The notes beneath the pieces were generated by a model. It ran no database searches. It was given only the letters and a program-made list of their open reading frames with translations, and was not told the DNA's origin. From a virus: DNA of 24,111 nt. The stretch spans positions 1 through 24,111 of IMG/VR virus record IMGVR_UViG_3300048026_001045, one strand, 5' to 3'. Both the position numbers and the translations under genes were made by a program. Positions 9,181 to 16,263 of the stretch are shown here, piece by piece. Numbering within the stretch: position 1 is the first letter of the stretch; every line of letters begins with the position of its first letter.

Positions 9181-9803
9181 CATACGCAGTAATCCAACAC
9201 GGTGTTGTTAATAGCTTACACGCGGAAGATCCTTCCGACAATTACCATCCAGACGTTGAAATTATAGAAATCACAGGAGCGCTTGATGGCGTTATTGATG
9301 ATTTACTAATTGAAAATGTACCAGTTGACTGGAATGGTAGTAATTTTAGTATGAATTTAGATTCACTTAAAAAATATATGAGACATCAAGTAAAAGAAGC
9401 TCGTAAATATAAAGAAGCTGATGGAATTTGGGTAGATGGAAAAAGATACCACTCAGATAGAGAATCAATTGTCTTAATCCAAGGCTCAAAGGTTTTATTT
9501 GACTCGGATTCTTCGTTAGTTATTTCATTTAAAGCAGATCCAGAGCCATTAAGAACACCATTAGATCCAGAATCTGCAGAAGGAAATCTGTCTATCAGTG
9601 AAGACATTGATAAAAATGCAGATTGGGTAGAAGTTGATGCAACTGCGTTTGCAGCAATTCATGATGCAATGTTAAACCATGTTTCAAAATGCTTTAAAGC
9701 TGAAAAAGCTGTTAATGACCAACTCACTGCAGCTTCTAGTCAAGCGGCATTAGTAGCTATGAAACCTTCAACATTATTTGATACAGCATTTGATGCACTT
9801 TAA
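9177..9803 (+). CDS. DUF4376-type protein, possible tail fiber assembly factor
   Basis: The protein has 208 residues. The C-terminal two thirds match the DUF4376 pattern as I recall it: a helix with KEARKYKEADGIWVDGKRYHSD near residues 73-95, an IVLIQG segment, then DWVEVDATAFAAIHDAMLNHVSKCFKAEKAVND near 150-185. This family is common in tailed phages next to tail fiber genes, often annotated as tail fiber assembly or chaperone proteins. The N-terminus (MTYAVIQHGVV) is the usual short beta-hairpin start of such proteins. It overlaps the upstream gene by four bases (ATGA) and is the last gene before a strong terminator. The placement behind a glycine-rich fiber and the halogenase suggests that it helps to fold, assemble or modify fibers; that role is inferred. 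Confidence 0.75.
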   Translation: MTYAVIQHGVVNSLHAEDPSDNYHPDVEIIEITGALDGVIDDLLIENVPVDWNGSNFSMNLDSLKKYMRHQVKEARKYKEADGIWVDGKRYHSDRESIVLIQGSKVLFDSDSSLVISFKADPEPLRTPLDPESAEGNLSISEDIDKNADWVEVDATAFAAIHDAMLNHVSKCFKAEKAVNDQLTAASSQAALVAMKPSTLFDTAFDAL

Positions 9804-9828
9804 TTTTTTTTATTAAAAGTTAAAAATA

Positions 9829-9858
9829 AAGGGAGAATTTAGGTTCTCCCTTTTTATT
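9829..9858 (+). terminator. Intrinsic terminator closing the halogenase cassette
   Basis: A perfect 10-bp stem (AAAGGGAGAA at 9829-9838 with TTCTCCCTTT at 9845-9854) encloses a 6-nt loop and runs into a T-rich tract (TTTTTATTTTAT). It lies 25 bp after the stop of the DUF4376-type gene and directly before two late promoters, so it separates two transcription units. Confidence 0.9.
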
Positions 9859-9862
9859 TTAT

Positions 9863-9870
9863 ATAAATAA
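9863..9870 (+). promoter_or_regulatory. T4-type late promoter (distal of a tandem pair)
   Basis: Exact match to the T4 late promoter box TATAAATA, which is recognised by the phage sigma factor gp55 with gp33 and the gp45 clamp. It sits in the gap between a terminator and the start of the next gene. Transcription should start roughly 6 nt downstream of the box. Confidence 0.75.
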
Positions 9871-9890
9871 TGGTAAGAAGTGTTTTTCTT

Positions 9891-9898
9891 ATAAATAA
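9891..9898 (+). promoter_or_regulatory. T4-type late promoter (proximal of a tandem pair)
   Basis: Second exact TATAAATA box, 28 bp downstream of the first and 24 bp before the ATG at 9922. It gives a short leader that keeps the TAGGA ribosome-binding site at 9906-9910. Confidence 0.75.
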
Positions 9899-9921
9899 AA
9901 CCAAATAGGAATATTCTAATT

Positions 9922-10257
9922 ATGGCCGTATATGCTAATCTAGTCGTTGATCAAGGTTCTGATTTTAACGTAGTAATTGACGTTGTAAATAATGCTGGTT
10001 CAATAGACATTAGTACTTATACGTATAGAGGTCAAGTTAGAAAAACATATTCTTCTTCCACGGCCGTAGACTTTTATACGTCTTCAAATGATCCGGCCAA
10101 TGGGAAGTTAGAAGTATCTCTAAGCTCAGCGCAAACTAGCGTGATGAAGGCGGGACGATATGTATATGATGTAGAAGTTGTTGACACTATTGGTAATGTT
10201 ACTCGTGTTGTGGAAGGTCAACTAGAAGTTACACCTAGAGTCACAAGGAGTTCATAA
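9922..10257 (+). CDS. Small beta-sandwich virion protein
   Basis: The protein has 111 residues. The whole sequence looks like one compact Ig-like or BppU-N-like beta-sandwich: LVVDQGSDFNVVIDV, then YRGQVRKTYSS, a VSLSSAQTSVMKAGRYVYDVEVVD core and a terminal VVEGQLEVTPRV strand. The last strands strongly resemble small structural proteins that attach fibers or decorate baseplates in marine T4-like phages. There is no signal peptide, membrane segment or cysteine. It is the first gene behind two tandem late promoters, with a TAGGA ribosome-binding site 11 nt before the ATG. The next gene follows after 3 bp. A structural role is likely from fold pattern and position; its exact place in the virion is unknown. 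Confidence 0.75.
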   Translation: MAVYANLVVDQGSDFNVVIDVVNNAGSIDISTYTYRGQVRKTYSSSTAVDFYTSSNDPANGKLEVSLSSAQTSVMKAGRYVYDVEVVDTIGNVTRVVEGQLEVTPRVTRSS

Positions 10258-10260
10258 CAT

Positions 10261-10506
10261 ATGGCTATTACGGCTAAAATAATTCCAAGCAGTACTGATC
10301 CTGTTACTGGAACAGTTACTCCTGGTAGAACAGTTAAAGCCAGAACCGTAGCCGTCGGTTCTGCAGGTAGACTTAACGAGCTTTCAGATGTAGATTCAAC
10401 CTTACTAGACCAAGGTTCAATCTTAATCTGGGATAATACAAATCAGAAATGGGTTGCCAAGTCTGATGCGGCTGATGGTACCAGTCTTAATGGTGGTACA
10501 TATTAA
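10261..10506 (+). CDS. Small fiber-associated structural protein
   Basis: The protein has 81 residues. The N-terminal half is Thr/Val-rich and beta-like (PSSTDPVTGTVTPGRTVKAR). The second half carries a motif frequent in marine phage fibers, LNELSDVDSTLLDQGSILIW followed by DNTNQKWVAKS, and the protein ends in DGTSLNGGTY. That ending matches the C-terminus of the neighbouring 671-residue protein (LDGGSY), which suggests a shared terminal interaction motif. The AAGGAG ribosome-binding site lies within the last codons of the previous gene, so the two are probably translated together. Likely a connector or minor component of the fiber complex; this is inferred from composition and location. Confidence 0.7.
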   Translation: MAITAKIIPSSTDPVTGTVTPGRTVKARTVAVGSAGRLNELSDVDSTLLDQGSILIWDNTNQKWVAKSDAADGTSLNGGTY

Positions 10507-10520
10507 TCTATATAATAGTG

Positions 10521-10548
10521 AATTTGCAAATTATAATATCTTAAGATA
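10521..10548. repeat. Two adjacent perfect 12-bp palindromes
   Basis: AATTTGCAAATT (10521-10532) and TATCTTAAGATA (10537-10548) are separated by 4 bp in the 70-bp gap before the 671-residue fiber gene. No GC-rich stem or T-run is present, so these are not normal terminators. No exact TATAAATA box is present in this gap. Confidence 0.45.
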
Positions 10549-10576
10549 AATTTAACCTTAATAGGAGAAGACACTA

Positions 10577-12592
10577 ATGTCAACTATTATTAGAATTAAA
10601 CGATCCACCACAGCTGGCGATCCGTCCACGCTCGGAGCAGGCGAATTAGCTTACTCGGCCGCGGATTATGCGTCAGTATCTGGCGGTGGACGACTATATA
10701 TCGGTATCGGAGCAGAAACATCTGGCGACGCTGCCTCCCACCTCGTTATTGGTGGTCAATATTTTACAGATAAACTAGACCATGCTGCTGGTACACTAAC
10801 AGCAAGTTCTGCGATTATCACAGATGCTAACAGCAAGATTGACAACCTAAAAGTTGATAATCTTGATCTAAATGGCAATACACTTTCAACTACAGATACA
10901 AACGGTAATCTTGTTCTTGCACCAAATGGTACAGGCAAAATTTCTGTTTCTAACACAGCAATCATTAACTTATCTGATCCAACAAATGCACAAGATGCTT
11001 CAACAAAAGCTTATGTTGACGCTCAAATTGCTGCGGTTGGTTCAACAGGTGCTTCATCTCTATTCACAAATGCTACACATGCTGGTCTTACAGCAACATA
11101 TGACAGCTCAGCGAATACAGTTACACTTGATGTAAATGATCCAACAATTACTCTTGCTGGTGATGTTGCTGGTTCAGCTACAATGACAGATCTTGGTAAT
11201 GTAACAATTACTGTTGCACAACAAGCTGACTCAGTTGATCTAGGTACACATACAACTGGTGACTATGTTGAATCACTTGTTGGCGGTACTGGTGTTACTG
11301 TTGGCGCAGCTGGCGAAAGTGCTACACCAACAATTGCAATCGGCCAAGATGTTTCAACAACTGCAAACGTTACGTTTAACGACGTAAGTGTTGATGGTAC
11401 ACTAAGTTCAGATGACATTACAGCTGCTACAATGACAGCATCTGGTAACGTTGTTGTTCAAGGTAACTTAACAGTTAACGGTACAACTACAACAGTTAAT
11501 TCAAATGAAGTAAATATCGGCGATGCCGTTCTGTTACTTAACTCTGATGAAACTGGTGCAGCATCTCAAAACGCTGGTATTGAAATCGAGCGTGGAACAG
11601 ATACAAATGTTTCATTCTTATGGGACGAAGCTACTGACAAATGGTCAATTGGTACTGGTACATTTGTAGCTGGTACAGTTGAAGCAGATGTAACTGGTGA
11701 CTTAACTGGTGACGTTCTTGACAGCACAGGTGCAGTACTTGTAGACCACACAAACAAAGAGTTTGAAGGTAATGCAAATACAGCTGATGCTTTATCAACA
11801 GCGCGTTCCATTGCTATTGCTGGCGACCAAGCTGGTACAGTATCGTTTGACGGTTCAGCCGATGTAACAATCAACGTTACAACACAAGCTGATTCTGTTG
11901 ATCTTGGTGCTCACACAACTGGCGACTATATTGAATCTGTTTCTGCAACAACAGGCCACATCACCGTAACAGGTGGTACAGGTGAAGGTTCAACTCCAGT
12001 TCTATCGTTACCAAATTCTGGCGTAACTGCAGCTTCTTATGGCTCAGCTACAGCAATCCCAGTAATTACAGTAGATGCTCAAGGTCGTGTAACTGCAGCT
12101 TCAACAGCAGCTGTTGCAACAGAACTTACAATTACTGATGGTTCCAACAACAATACTGTTGACCTATTAAATGACACCTTAACATTCACAGGTGGCACAG
12201 GTCTAACAGCAACTGTTGGTACAGATGAAGTAACAATGGATCTTGACGATACCGCAGTAACAGCTGGTGCTTATGGAGCAGCTGGTTCTGTAGGAACATT
12301 TACTGTAGATGCTCAAGGTCGCTTAACTGCGGCTGCGACATTAGCAATTGCAATTACTGCTTCACAAGTCACAGACTTTGACGAAGCGGCTCAAGACGCA
12401 ATTGGTGCAGCTGTAGGAGCTGGTGCACAAACAAACATGACAGCTACTTATGATGATGCTGCGAACGCGATTGACTTTGCTGTTCCAACATCTTCAACAA
12501 GTCAGCTTGGTGTTGCACAGTTCAGCTCAGATAACTTTGCAGTAGCATCTGGTGTTGTTACAGTAATTGATCTAGACGGTGGTTCTTACTAA
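10577..12592 (+). CDS. Tail fiber-like structural protein with Mtd_N-type N-terminus
   Basis: The protein has 671 residues. The N-terminus (IIRIKRSTTAGDPSTLGAGE) has the short beta-hairpin pattern seen at the start of many phage fibers and of the major tropism determinant. SDPTNAQDASTKAYVDAQI near residue 133-151 is a classic fiber motif followed by a coiled turn. The rest is low-complexity, Thr/Ala/Gly/Val-rich beta structure with internal repeats: QADSVDLG(T/A)HTTGDY at 216 and 437, and TVDAQGR(V/L)TAA at 498 and 576. Residues 298-347 (LTVNGTTTTVN, SQNAGIEIERG) form a module also present in the 727-residue fiber. It ends in LDGGSY and has no S74 domain. The first 170 bp are visibly richer in G and C than the rest. 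The ribosome-binding site is AGGAG after TAGGA, and a terminator hairpin follows the stop. Confidence 0.85.
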   Translation: MSTIIRIKRSTTAGDPSTLGAGELAYSAADYASVSGGGRLYIGIGAETSGDAASHLVIGGQYFTDKLDHAAGTLTASSAIITDANSKIDNLKVDNLDLNGNTLSTTDTNGNLVLAPNGTGKISVSNTAIINLSDPTNAQDASTKAYVDAQIAAVGSTGASSLFTNATHAGLTATYDSSANTVTLDVNDPTITLAGDVAGSATMTDLGNVTITVAQQADSVDLGTHTTGDYVESLVGGTGVTVGAAGESATPTIAIGQDVSTTANVTFNDVSVDGTLSSDDITAATMTASGNVVVQGNLTVNGTTTTVNSNEVNIGDAVLLLNSDETGAASQNAGIEIERGTDTNVSFLWDEATDKWSIGTGTFVAGTVEADVTGDLTGDVLDSTGAVLVDHTNKEFEGNANTADALSTARSIAIAGDQAGTVSFDGSADVTINVTTQADSVDLGAHTTGDYIESVSATTGHITVTGGTGEGSTPVLSLPNSGVTAASYGSATAIPVITVDAQGRVTAASTAAVATELTITDGSNNNTVDLLNDTLTFTGGTGLTATVGTDEVTMDLDDTAVTAGAYGAAGSVGTFTVDAQGRLTAAATLAIAITASQVTDFDEAAQDAIGAAVGAGAQTNMTATYDDAANAIDFAVPTSSTSQLGVAQFSSDNFAVASGVVTVIDLDGGSY

Positions 12593-12636
12593 TTAGTTAT
12601 AACGGAGGGGGTATATACCCCCTCTAACTAATTTTT
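12593..12636 (+). terminator. Bipartite hairpin terminator after the 671-residue fiber gene
   Basis: A strong inner stem GAGGGGG/CCCCCTC (12605-12611 with 12618-12624) closes a 6-nt loop. An outer stem TTAGTTA/TAACTAA (12593-12599 with 12625-12631) extends it past a 5-nt left bulge. The T-run at 12632-12636 follows the outer stem directly, as in an intrinsic terminator. Confidence 0.85.
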
Positions 12637-12666
12637 AAATACATTATAATTTATCGCATATATTTT

Positions 12667-12682
12667 ATCTGTATATACAGAT
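12667..12682. repeat. Perfect 16-bp palindrome upstream of the triple-repeat fiber gene
   Basis: ATCTGTATATACAGAT is a perfect inverted repeat with no spacer, 36 bp before the ATG at 12719. It lies between the terminator and the ribosome-binding site TAGGA (12708-12712). No exact late-promoter box is present in this gap, so the palindrome may mark an operator, a hairpin in the leader or a recombination site. The function is not known. Confidence 0.5.
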
Positions 12683-12718
12683 TGATAATTTATAACTCTT
12701 AGCTTAATAGGAATCGAT

Positions 12719-14023
12719 ATGAGTTCTAATATTAAACTAAAACGCAGTGCCGTCGAGAGCAAGATACCTACAGTCTCTAATTTATCGTTAGGCGAACTGG
12801 CTATCAATACCTTCGATGGTAAGGTTTTTTTAAAGAAAGATGTTTCTGGTACAGAGTCTATTGTTACTCTGCAAGAAATTACAGAAGATAACTTAGGTAT
12901 TGATACTTCTGCTATCAATGCTTCTTCAGCTACTGTATTGTCTGATGTTTTAGCGGATATAGATACAGCAATCACAGCGCGTGCAACAAGAGAATACGTT
13001 CAAAATCTAATCAATGCCTTAGGCAATGATGATGTTTATTCAGTATATCTAGATGCTGCCGAAGAAAGAATTTTAGCAACAGCTAAAGTTGAAAAATCAA
13101 TTAAATTTTATATTCAGGCCGTAAATCCTACATCCGGAGATGTATATGCATCTGAGGTAAACGTTCTTTATGATGGAACAGATATGCATTTGGTTGAGCA
13201 CTCTATTATTGATACTTACATGGATAGTAATGGAACTGCCCTAATTGACATTAGCGGGATTGAGCCTCATACAACAATTACTGATGCAAGTGGAGATACT
13301 TATACTACAGAAAATGAACTTGCATTGACAGTAACAAGAAACTCAAATGTTTCTAACGATCTAATTATAAAATATATTCGTAACTTAGTTGATGATTTCC
13401 CAGAAGTCGGAGTTACTGATGGTACTAGTGCTACAACAATCTCTTCAATTAATTCTGCTGGTAATAACTTTATGCATTATGAGGTCATTGGTTTAGATAC
13501 TAGTGGTGGAGAATTAGAAAGAACTAATGTTATTGTGCTAAATGATGGAACTGATGTTCACTTTACTGAAAGAAACTTAATTCATTCATCTAGTACAGAC
13601 TTATCTTCTTATGGTATTCAACAAGCGAATGGATATATTAACTTAAGAGTTACTCCTGCAAGCACAGAATACAGAGTTTTTAGAGTAACAAGACTATACA
13701 AAGATACAATTTGGGCTGATACAACTACATCAAGTACTGCACAAACTGCAATTGCAGAAGAAGCTTATGGTACATACAGAACAATGTTCTATACTGTACG
13801 TATTACTGATTCTACAGCTACTGAATATCAACAAAGCCAGTTGGTAGTTACACACGATGGTACTGATGTATATGTAACAGAACATTCTATTATACATACT
13901 GGAACGTCTCCATTAGCCACATTTACTGCTGGATTTAGTGGAAACAATATTGAATTATTAGCAACACCTGCTTCATCAAACTCAATGAGATTTGATGTTT
14001 CACGTAAAATTTTAGACGCCTAA
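12719..14023 (+). CDS. Structural/fiber protein with three tandem beta-repeats
   Basis: The protein has 434 residues. The N-terminus (NIKLKRSAVESKIPTVSNLS followed by LGELAINTFDGKVFLKK) is the standard short attachment domain of many phage fibers. Residues 55-105 are helical. Three related units then follow, at about 129-219, 252-328 and 356-432. Each has a Y/F-rich strand, a DGTD(M/V)(H/Y) motif (starting at 152, 277 and 380), an E(H/R)xxI(I/H)x turn and a final strand ending in a basic patch (VTRN, VTRLYKD, VSRKIL). Units 2 and 3 also share TPAS. The unit resembles no named domain that I recall. The protein lacks cysteine and has no enzymatic motif. It is preceded by a terminator and a palindrome, and followed after 15 bp by the S74 fiber. 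It is likely a trimeric fiber or whisker-like component; function inferred. Confidence 0.82.
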   Translation: MSSNIKLKRSAVESKIPTVSNLSLGELAINTFDGKVFLKKDVSGTESIVTLQEITEDNLGIDTSAINASSATVLSDVLADIDTAITARATREYVQNLINALGNDDVYSVYLDAAEERILATAKVEKSIKFYIQAVNPTSGDVYASEVNVLYDGTDMHLVEHSIIDTYMDSNGTALIDISGIEPHTTITDASGDTYTTENELALTVTRNSNVSNDLIIKYIRNLVDDFPEVGVTDGTSATTISSINSAGNNFMHYEVIGLDTSGGELERTNVIVLNDGTDVHFTERNLIHSSSTDLSSYGIQQANGYINLRVTPASTEYRVFRVTRLYKDTIWADTTTSSTAQTAIAEEAYGTYRTMFYTVRITDSTATEYQQSQLVVTHDGTDVYVTEHSIIHTGTSPLATFTAGFSGNNIELLATPASSNSMRFDVSRKILDA

Positions 14024-14038
14024 AGGGAGAGTGAACTC

Positions 14039-16222
14039 ATGGCAACTTATTCAAAAGACTTTATCGTTAAAAATGGCCTACAAGTTGGTGGTCATATTAT
14101 TCCAGACGGAGACGAAACATGTGACTTAGGTTCATCTTCGAAAAAATTTAGAGACCTATATCTAAGTGCTGGTACAATTTATCTTGGGGACCTAGTTCTT
14201 AAAGATAACGGTGACGGCACAATGGCAACATTTGAATCAGATGGTGTTACTGCAGCGTCTGTTCAAGCTAATGCTGTAGATATCGACTATGATAATACTA
14301 CATCAGGTATGACTGCTGTTAATGTTAAAGCAGCTCTTGATGAACTTATGACTGCTGTTGAAGCAATTGATACATCAGCTGAATTGGGATATGATAATTC
14401 AACATCTGGTCTTACAGCAACTACTGTTAAAGGCGCGATTGATGAAGTAGTAGCAGAGCAAGAAGGTAATACTAAAACACTTCTAGCTAATTACGATGGA
14501 CACATTATTCCATCAGCAGATATTACGTATGACCTTGGTTCATCAACAAAGCAATGGCGCGATGTTTATGTTGGTCCTGGCTCACTTTATCTAAACGGAA
14601 CTAAAGTTCTTGAAGATGATTCAGGCACACTAAAATTTACAGCTGATCCTAACCAAGCAATGACCATTGCTACGTCAGGTAATGCCGCAACTACTGTTAC
14701 AGGGGGCGCGTCTTTAAATTTAACAACTGCAACTGCAAATGCTGATATTTCTCTTAACCCAACAGGTGATATTGAGTTAAATGCTGATGTTGTTGTTGGT
14801 GCAGGCAATGCTCTTACGACTTCAAATGGTTCTGCTCTTACAGTTAATTCAAACCTAGCATTAGGCTCAAATACTATTACAGCCGCAACATTCTTTGGTA
14901 ACTTAACTGGTAACATTAGTGCTTCATCTGGTACAACTACTATGAACAATCTTGTTGTTGATGGTAACTTAACAGTTGGAGGCACAACAACTACAGTTAA
15001 TACTGAAACAATTAACCTTGCAGATAATATTATTACTCTTAATAGTAATGCAACTGGTTCTGCTTCGCAAAATGCTGGTATTGAAATCGAGCGTGGTGAT
15101 GATACAAATGTTACTCTACGTTGGAACGAAACAAATGATGAGTGGGAAGCAACCGCAGATGGCTTAAACTATAAAACTATTCTTTTCGAAGGTGATGTTC
15201 CAGCAACAGCTGCTGAAGCAACAAAGTTAGCAACTGCTAGAACAATTGGTGGTGTATCATTTGATGGTACTGCAAATATTGACCTTGCTGGTGTAAATAC
15301 TGCTGGTAACCAAGATACTTCAGGCAATGCCGCTACAGCCACTGCACTAGCAACTGCTAGAACAATTGGTGGAGTTTCTTTCAACGGAACCGCAAATATT
15401 GATCTTCCTGGTGTTAACACATCTGGTAACCAAAATACTTCAGGTAATGCTGCTACAGCTACTGCTCTTGCAACATCAAGAACAATTGGTTTAAGTGGCG
15501 ATGTATCTGGTTCTGGTTCTTTTGATGGTACTGGTAACTTGACAATTACTGCAACAATTGCTGATGATTCACACAATCATACGATTGCAAATGTTGATGG
15601 TCTACAAACTGCACTAGATGCAGGATTTGTTTCTGCTTCTGCAAGTAATGATACAATCACATTTACAACTGCTGGTGGTACAACATCCTCAGTAAGCATT
15701 TCTGATGCTGTTCTTTCAACAGAGCAAGTTCAAGATATTATCGGTGGAATGGTATCGTCAAACACTGAAACAGGTATTGGTGTTGCATATGATGATACAA
15801 GTGGTAAACTTAACTTTACTGTTACTGCGGCCGGAGTTGTTACTGCAGGTACTAACTTATCATATAGTGGCTCAACTCTAAGTGTTGATGCATCTCCAAC
15901 ATTCTCAGGAACAGTCACAGCTGCTGACTTTAACTCAACTTCAGACGAACGTCTAAAAGAAAATGTTGAAACAATTGCTGATGCCGGTTCTAAAGTTGCT
16001 GCGCTACGTGGTGTAAACTTTGACTGGAAAGAATCTGGTGCAAAAACAATGGGTGTTATCGCTCAAGAAGTTGAAGCAGTTATTCCAGAAGTCGTTGCAA
16101 CTGATAACGAAGGTATGAAGTCAGTTAACTATCAAGCAATGGTTGGTCTACTAATTGAAGCAGTTAAAGAACTTCAAGAAAAAGTTGATGCTCACGAAGC
16201 AAAATGTGAATGTGGAAAGTAA
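14039..16222 (+). CDS. Long tail fiber with C-terminal S74 intramolecular chaperone/autoprotease domain
   Basis: The protein has 727 residues. It begins with two related units around GGHIIPDGDETCDLGSSSKKF (residue 18) and GHIIPSADITYDLGSSTKQW (residue 154), a common fiber motif. Residues 309-357 hold the LTVGGTTTTVN...SQNAGIEIERG module shared with the 671-residue protein. Residues 398-477 are two 40-residue tandem repeats (ARTIGGVSF(D/N)GTANIDL), with a partial third. Residues 635-727 are a peptidase S74 domain: SDERLKENVET, FDWKESG, GVIAQEVEAVIPEVV and a helical end. The Ser635-Lys640 pair has the spacing of the self-cleaving endosialidase chaperones, so release of about 93 residues is expected after trimerisation. 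The tail ends in CECGK, with a nearby His719. The ribosome-binding site AAGGGAG precedes the start, and a late promoter for gp13 follows the stop directly. Confidence 0.9.
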   Translation: MATYSKDFIVKNGLQVGGHIIPDGDETCDLGSSSKKFRDLYLSAGTIYLGDLVLKDNGDGTMATFESDGVTAASVQANAVDIDYDNTTSGMTAVNVKAALDELMTAVEAIDTSAELGYDNSTSGLTATTVKGAIDEVVAEQEGNTKTLLANYDGHIIPSADITYDLGSSTKQWRDVYVGPGSLYLNGTKVLEDDSGTLKFTADPNQAMTIATSGNAATTVTGGASLNLTTATANADISLNPTGDIELNADVVVGAGNALTTSNGSALTVNSNLALGSNTITAATFFGNLTGNISASSGTTTMNNLVVDGNLTVGGTTTTVNTETINLADNIITLNSNATGSASQNAGIEIERGDDTNVTLRWNETNDEWEATADGLNYKTILFEGDVPATAAEATKLATARTIGGVSFDGTANIDLAGVNTAGNQDTSGNAATATALATARTIGGVSFNGTANIDLPGVNTSGNQNTSGNAATATALATSRTIGLSGDVSGSGSFDGTGNLTITATIADDSHNHTIANVDGLQTALDAGFVSASASNDTITFTTAGGTTSSVSISDAVLSTEQVQDIIGGMVSSNTETGIGVAYDDTSGKLNFTVTAAGVVTAGTNLSYSGSTLSVDASPTFSGTVTAADFNSTSDERLKENVETIADAGSKVAALRGVNFDWKESGAKTMGVIAQEVEAVIPEVVATDNEGMKSVNYQAMVGLLIEAVKELQEKVDAHEAKCECGK
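15230..15469 (+). repeat. Two tandem 120-bp repeats in the long fiber gene
   Basis: Copies at 15230-15349 and 15350-15469 encode two 40-residue units (ATARTIGGVSF...ATATAL), with a partial third starting at 15470. The protein copies are almost the same, while many third codon positions differ (for example GGTGGTGTATCA against GGTGGAGTTTCT). The duplication is therefore not recent, or is kept by selection on the protein. Confidence 0.85.
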
Positions 16223-16230
16223 TATAAATA
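16223..16230 (+). promoter_or_regulatory. T4-type late promoter for the neck-terminase operon
   Basis: Exact TATAAATA, starting directly after the fiber stop codon and 33 bp before the ATG of gp13. The box lies within an inverted repeat GTAATAT-AA-ATATTAC (16219-16234). It is likely to drive gp13 to gp17, which are spaced by a few bases or overlap. Confidence 0.75.
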
Positions 16231-16263
16231 TTACAAACCACTAAAAAATTAGGATGATAAAAC

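Noticed and set aside
14587-15576. Long minus-strand open frames (132 and 135 residues) opposite the long fiber gene
   Set aside because: They are shadows of repetitive Ala/Thr/Val codons on the plus strand. They have low-complexity translations, no convincing ribosome-binding site, and fully overlap a well-supported gene.
9922-16222. Naming the fiber-block genes as T4 gp10, gp11, gp12 or wac by position
   Set aside because: Order alone suggests equivalence with the T4 region before gp13, but I see no diagnostic sequence similarity to those proteins.
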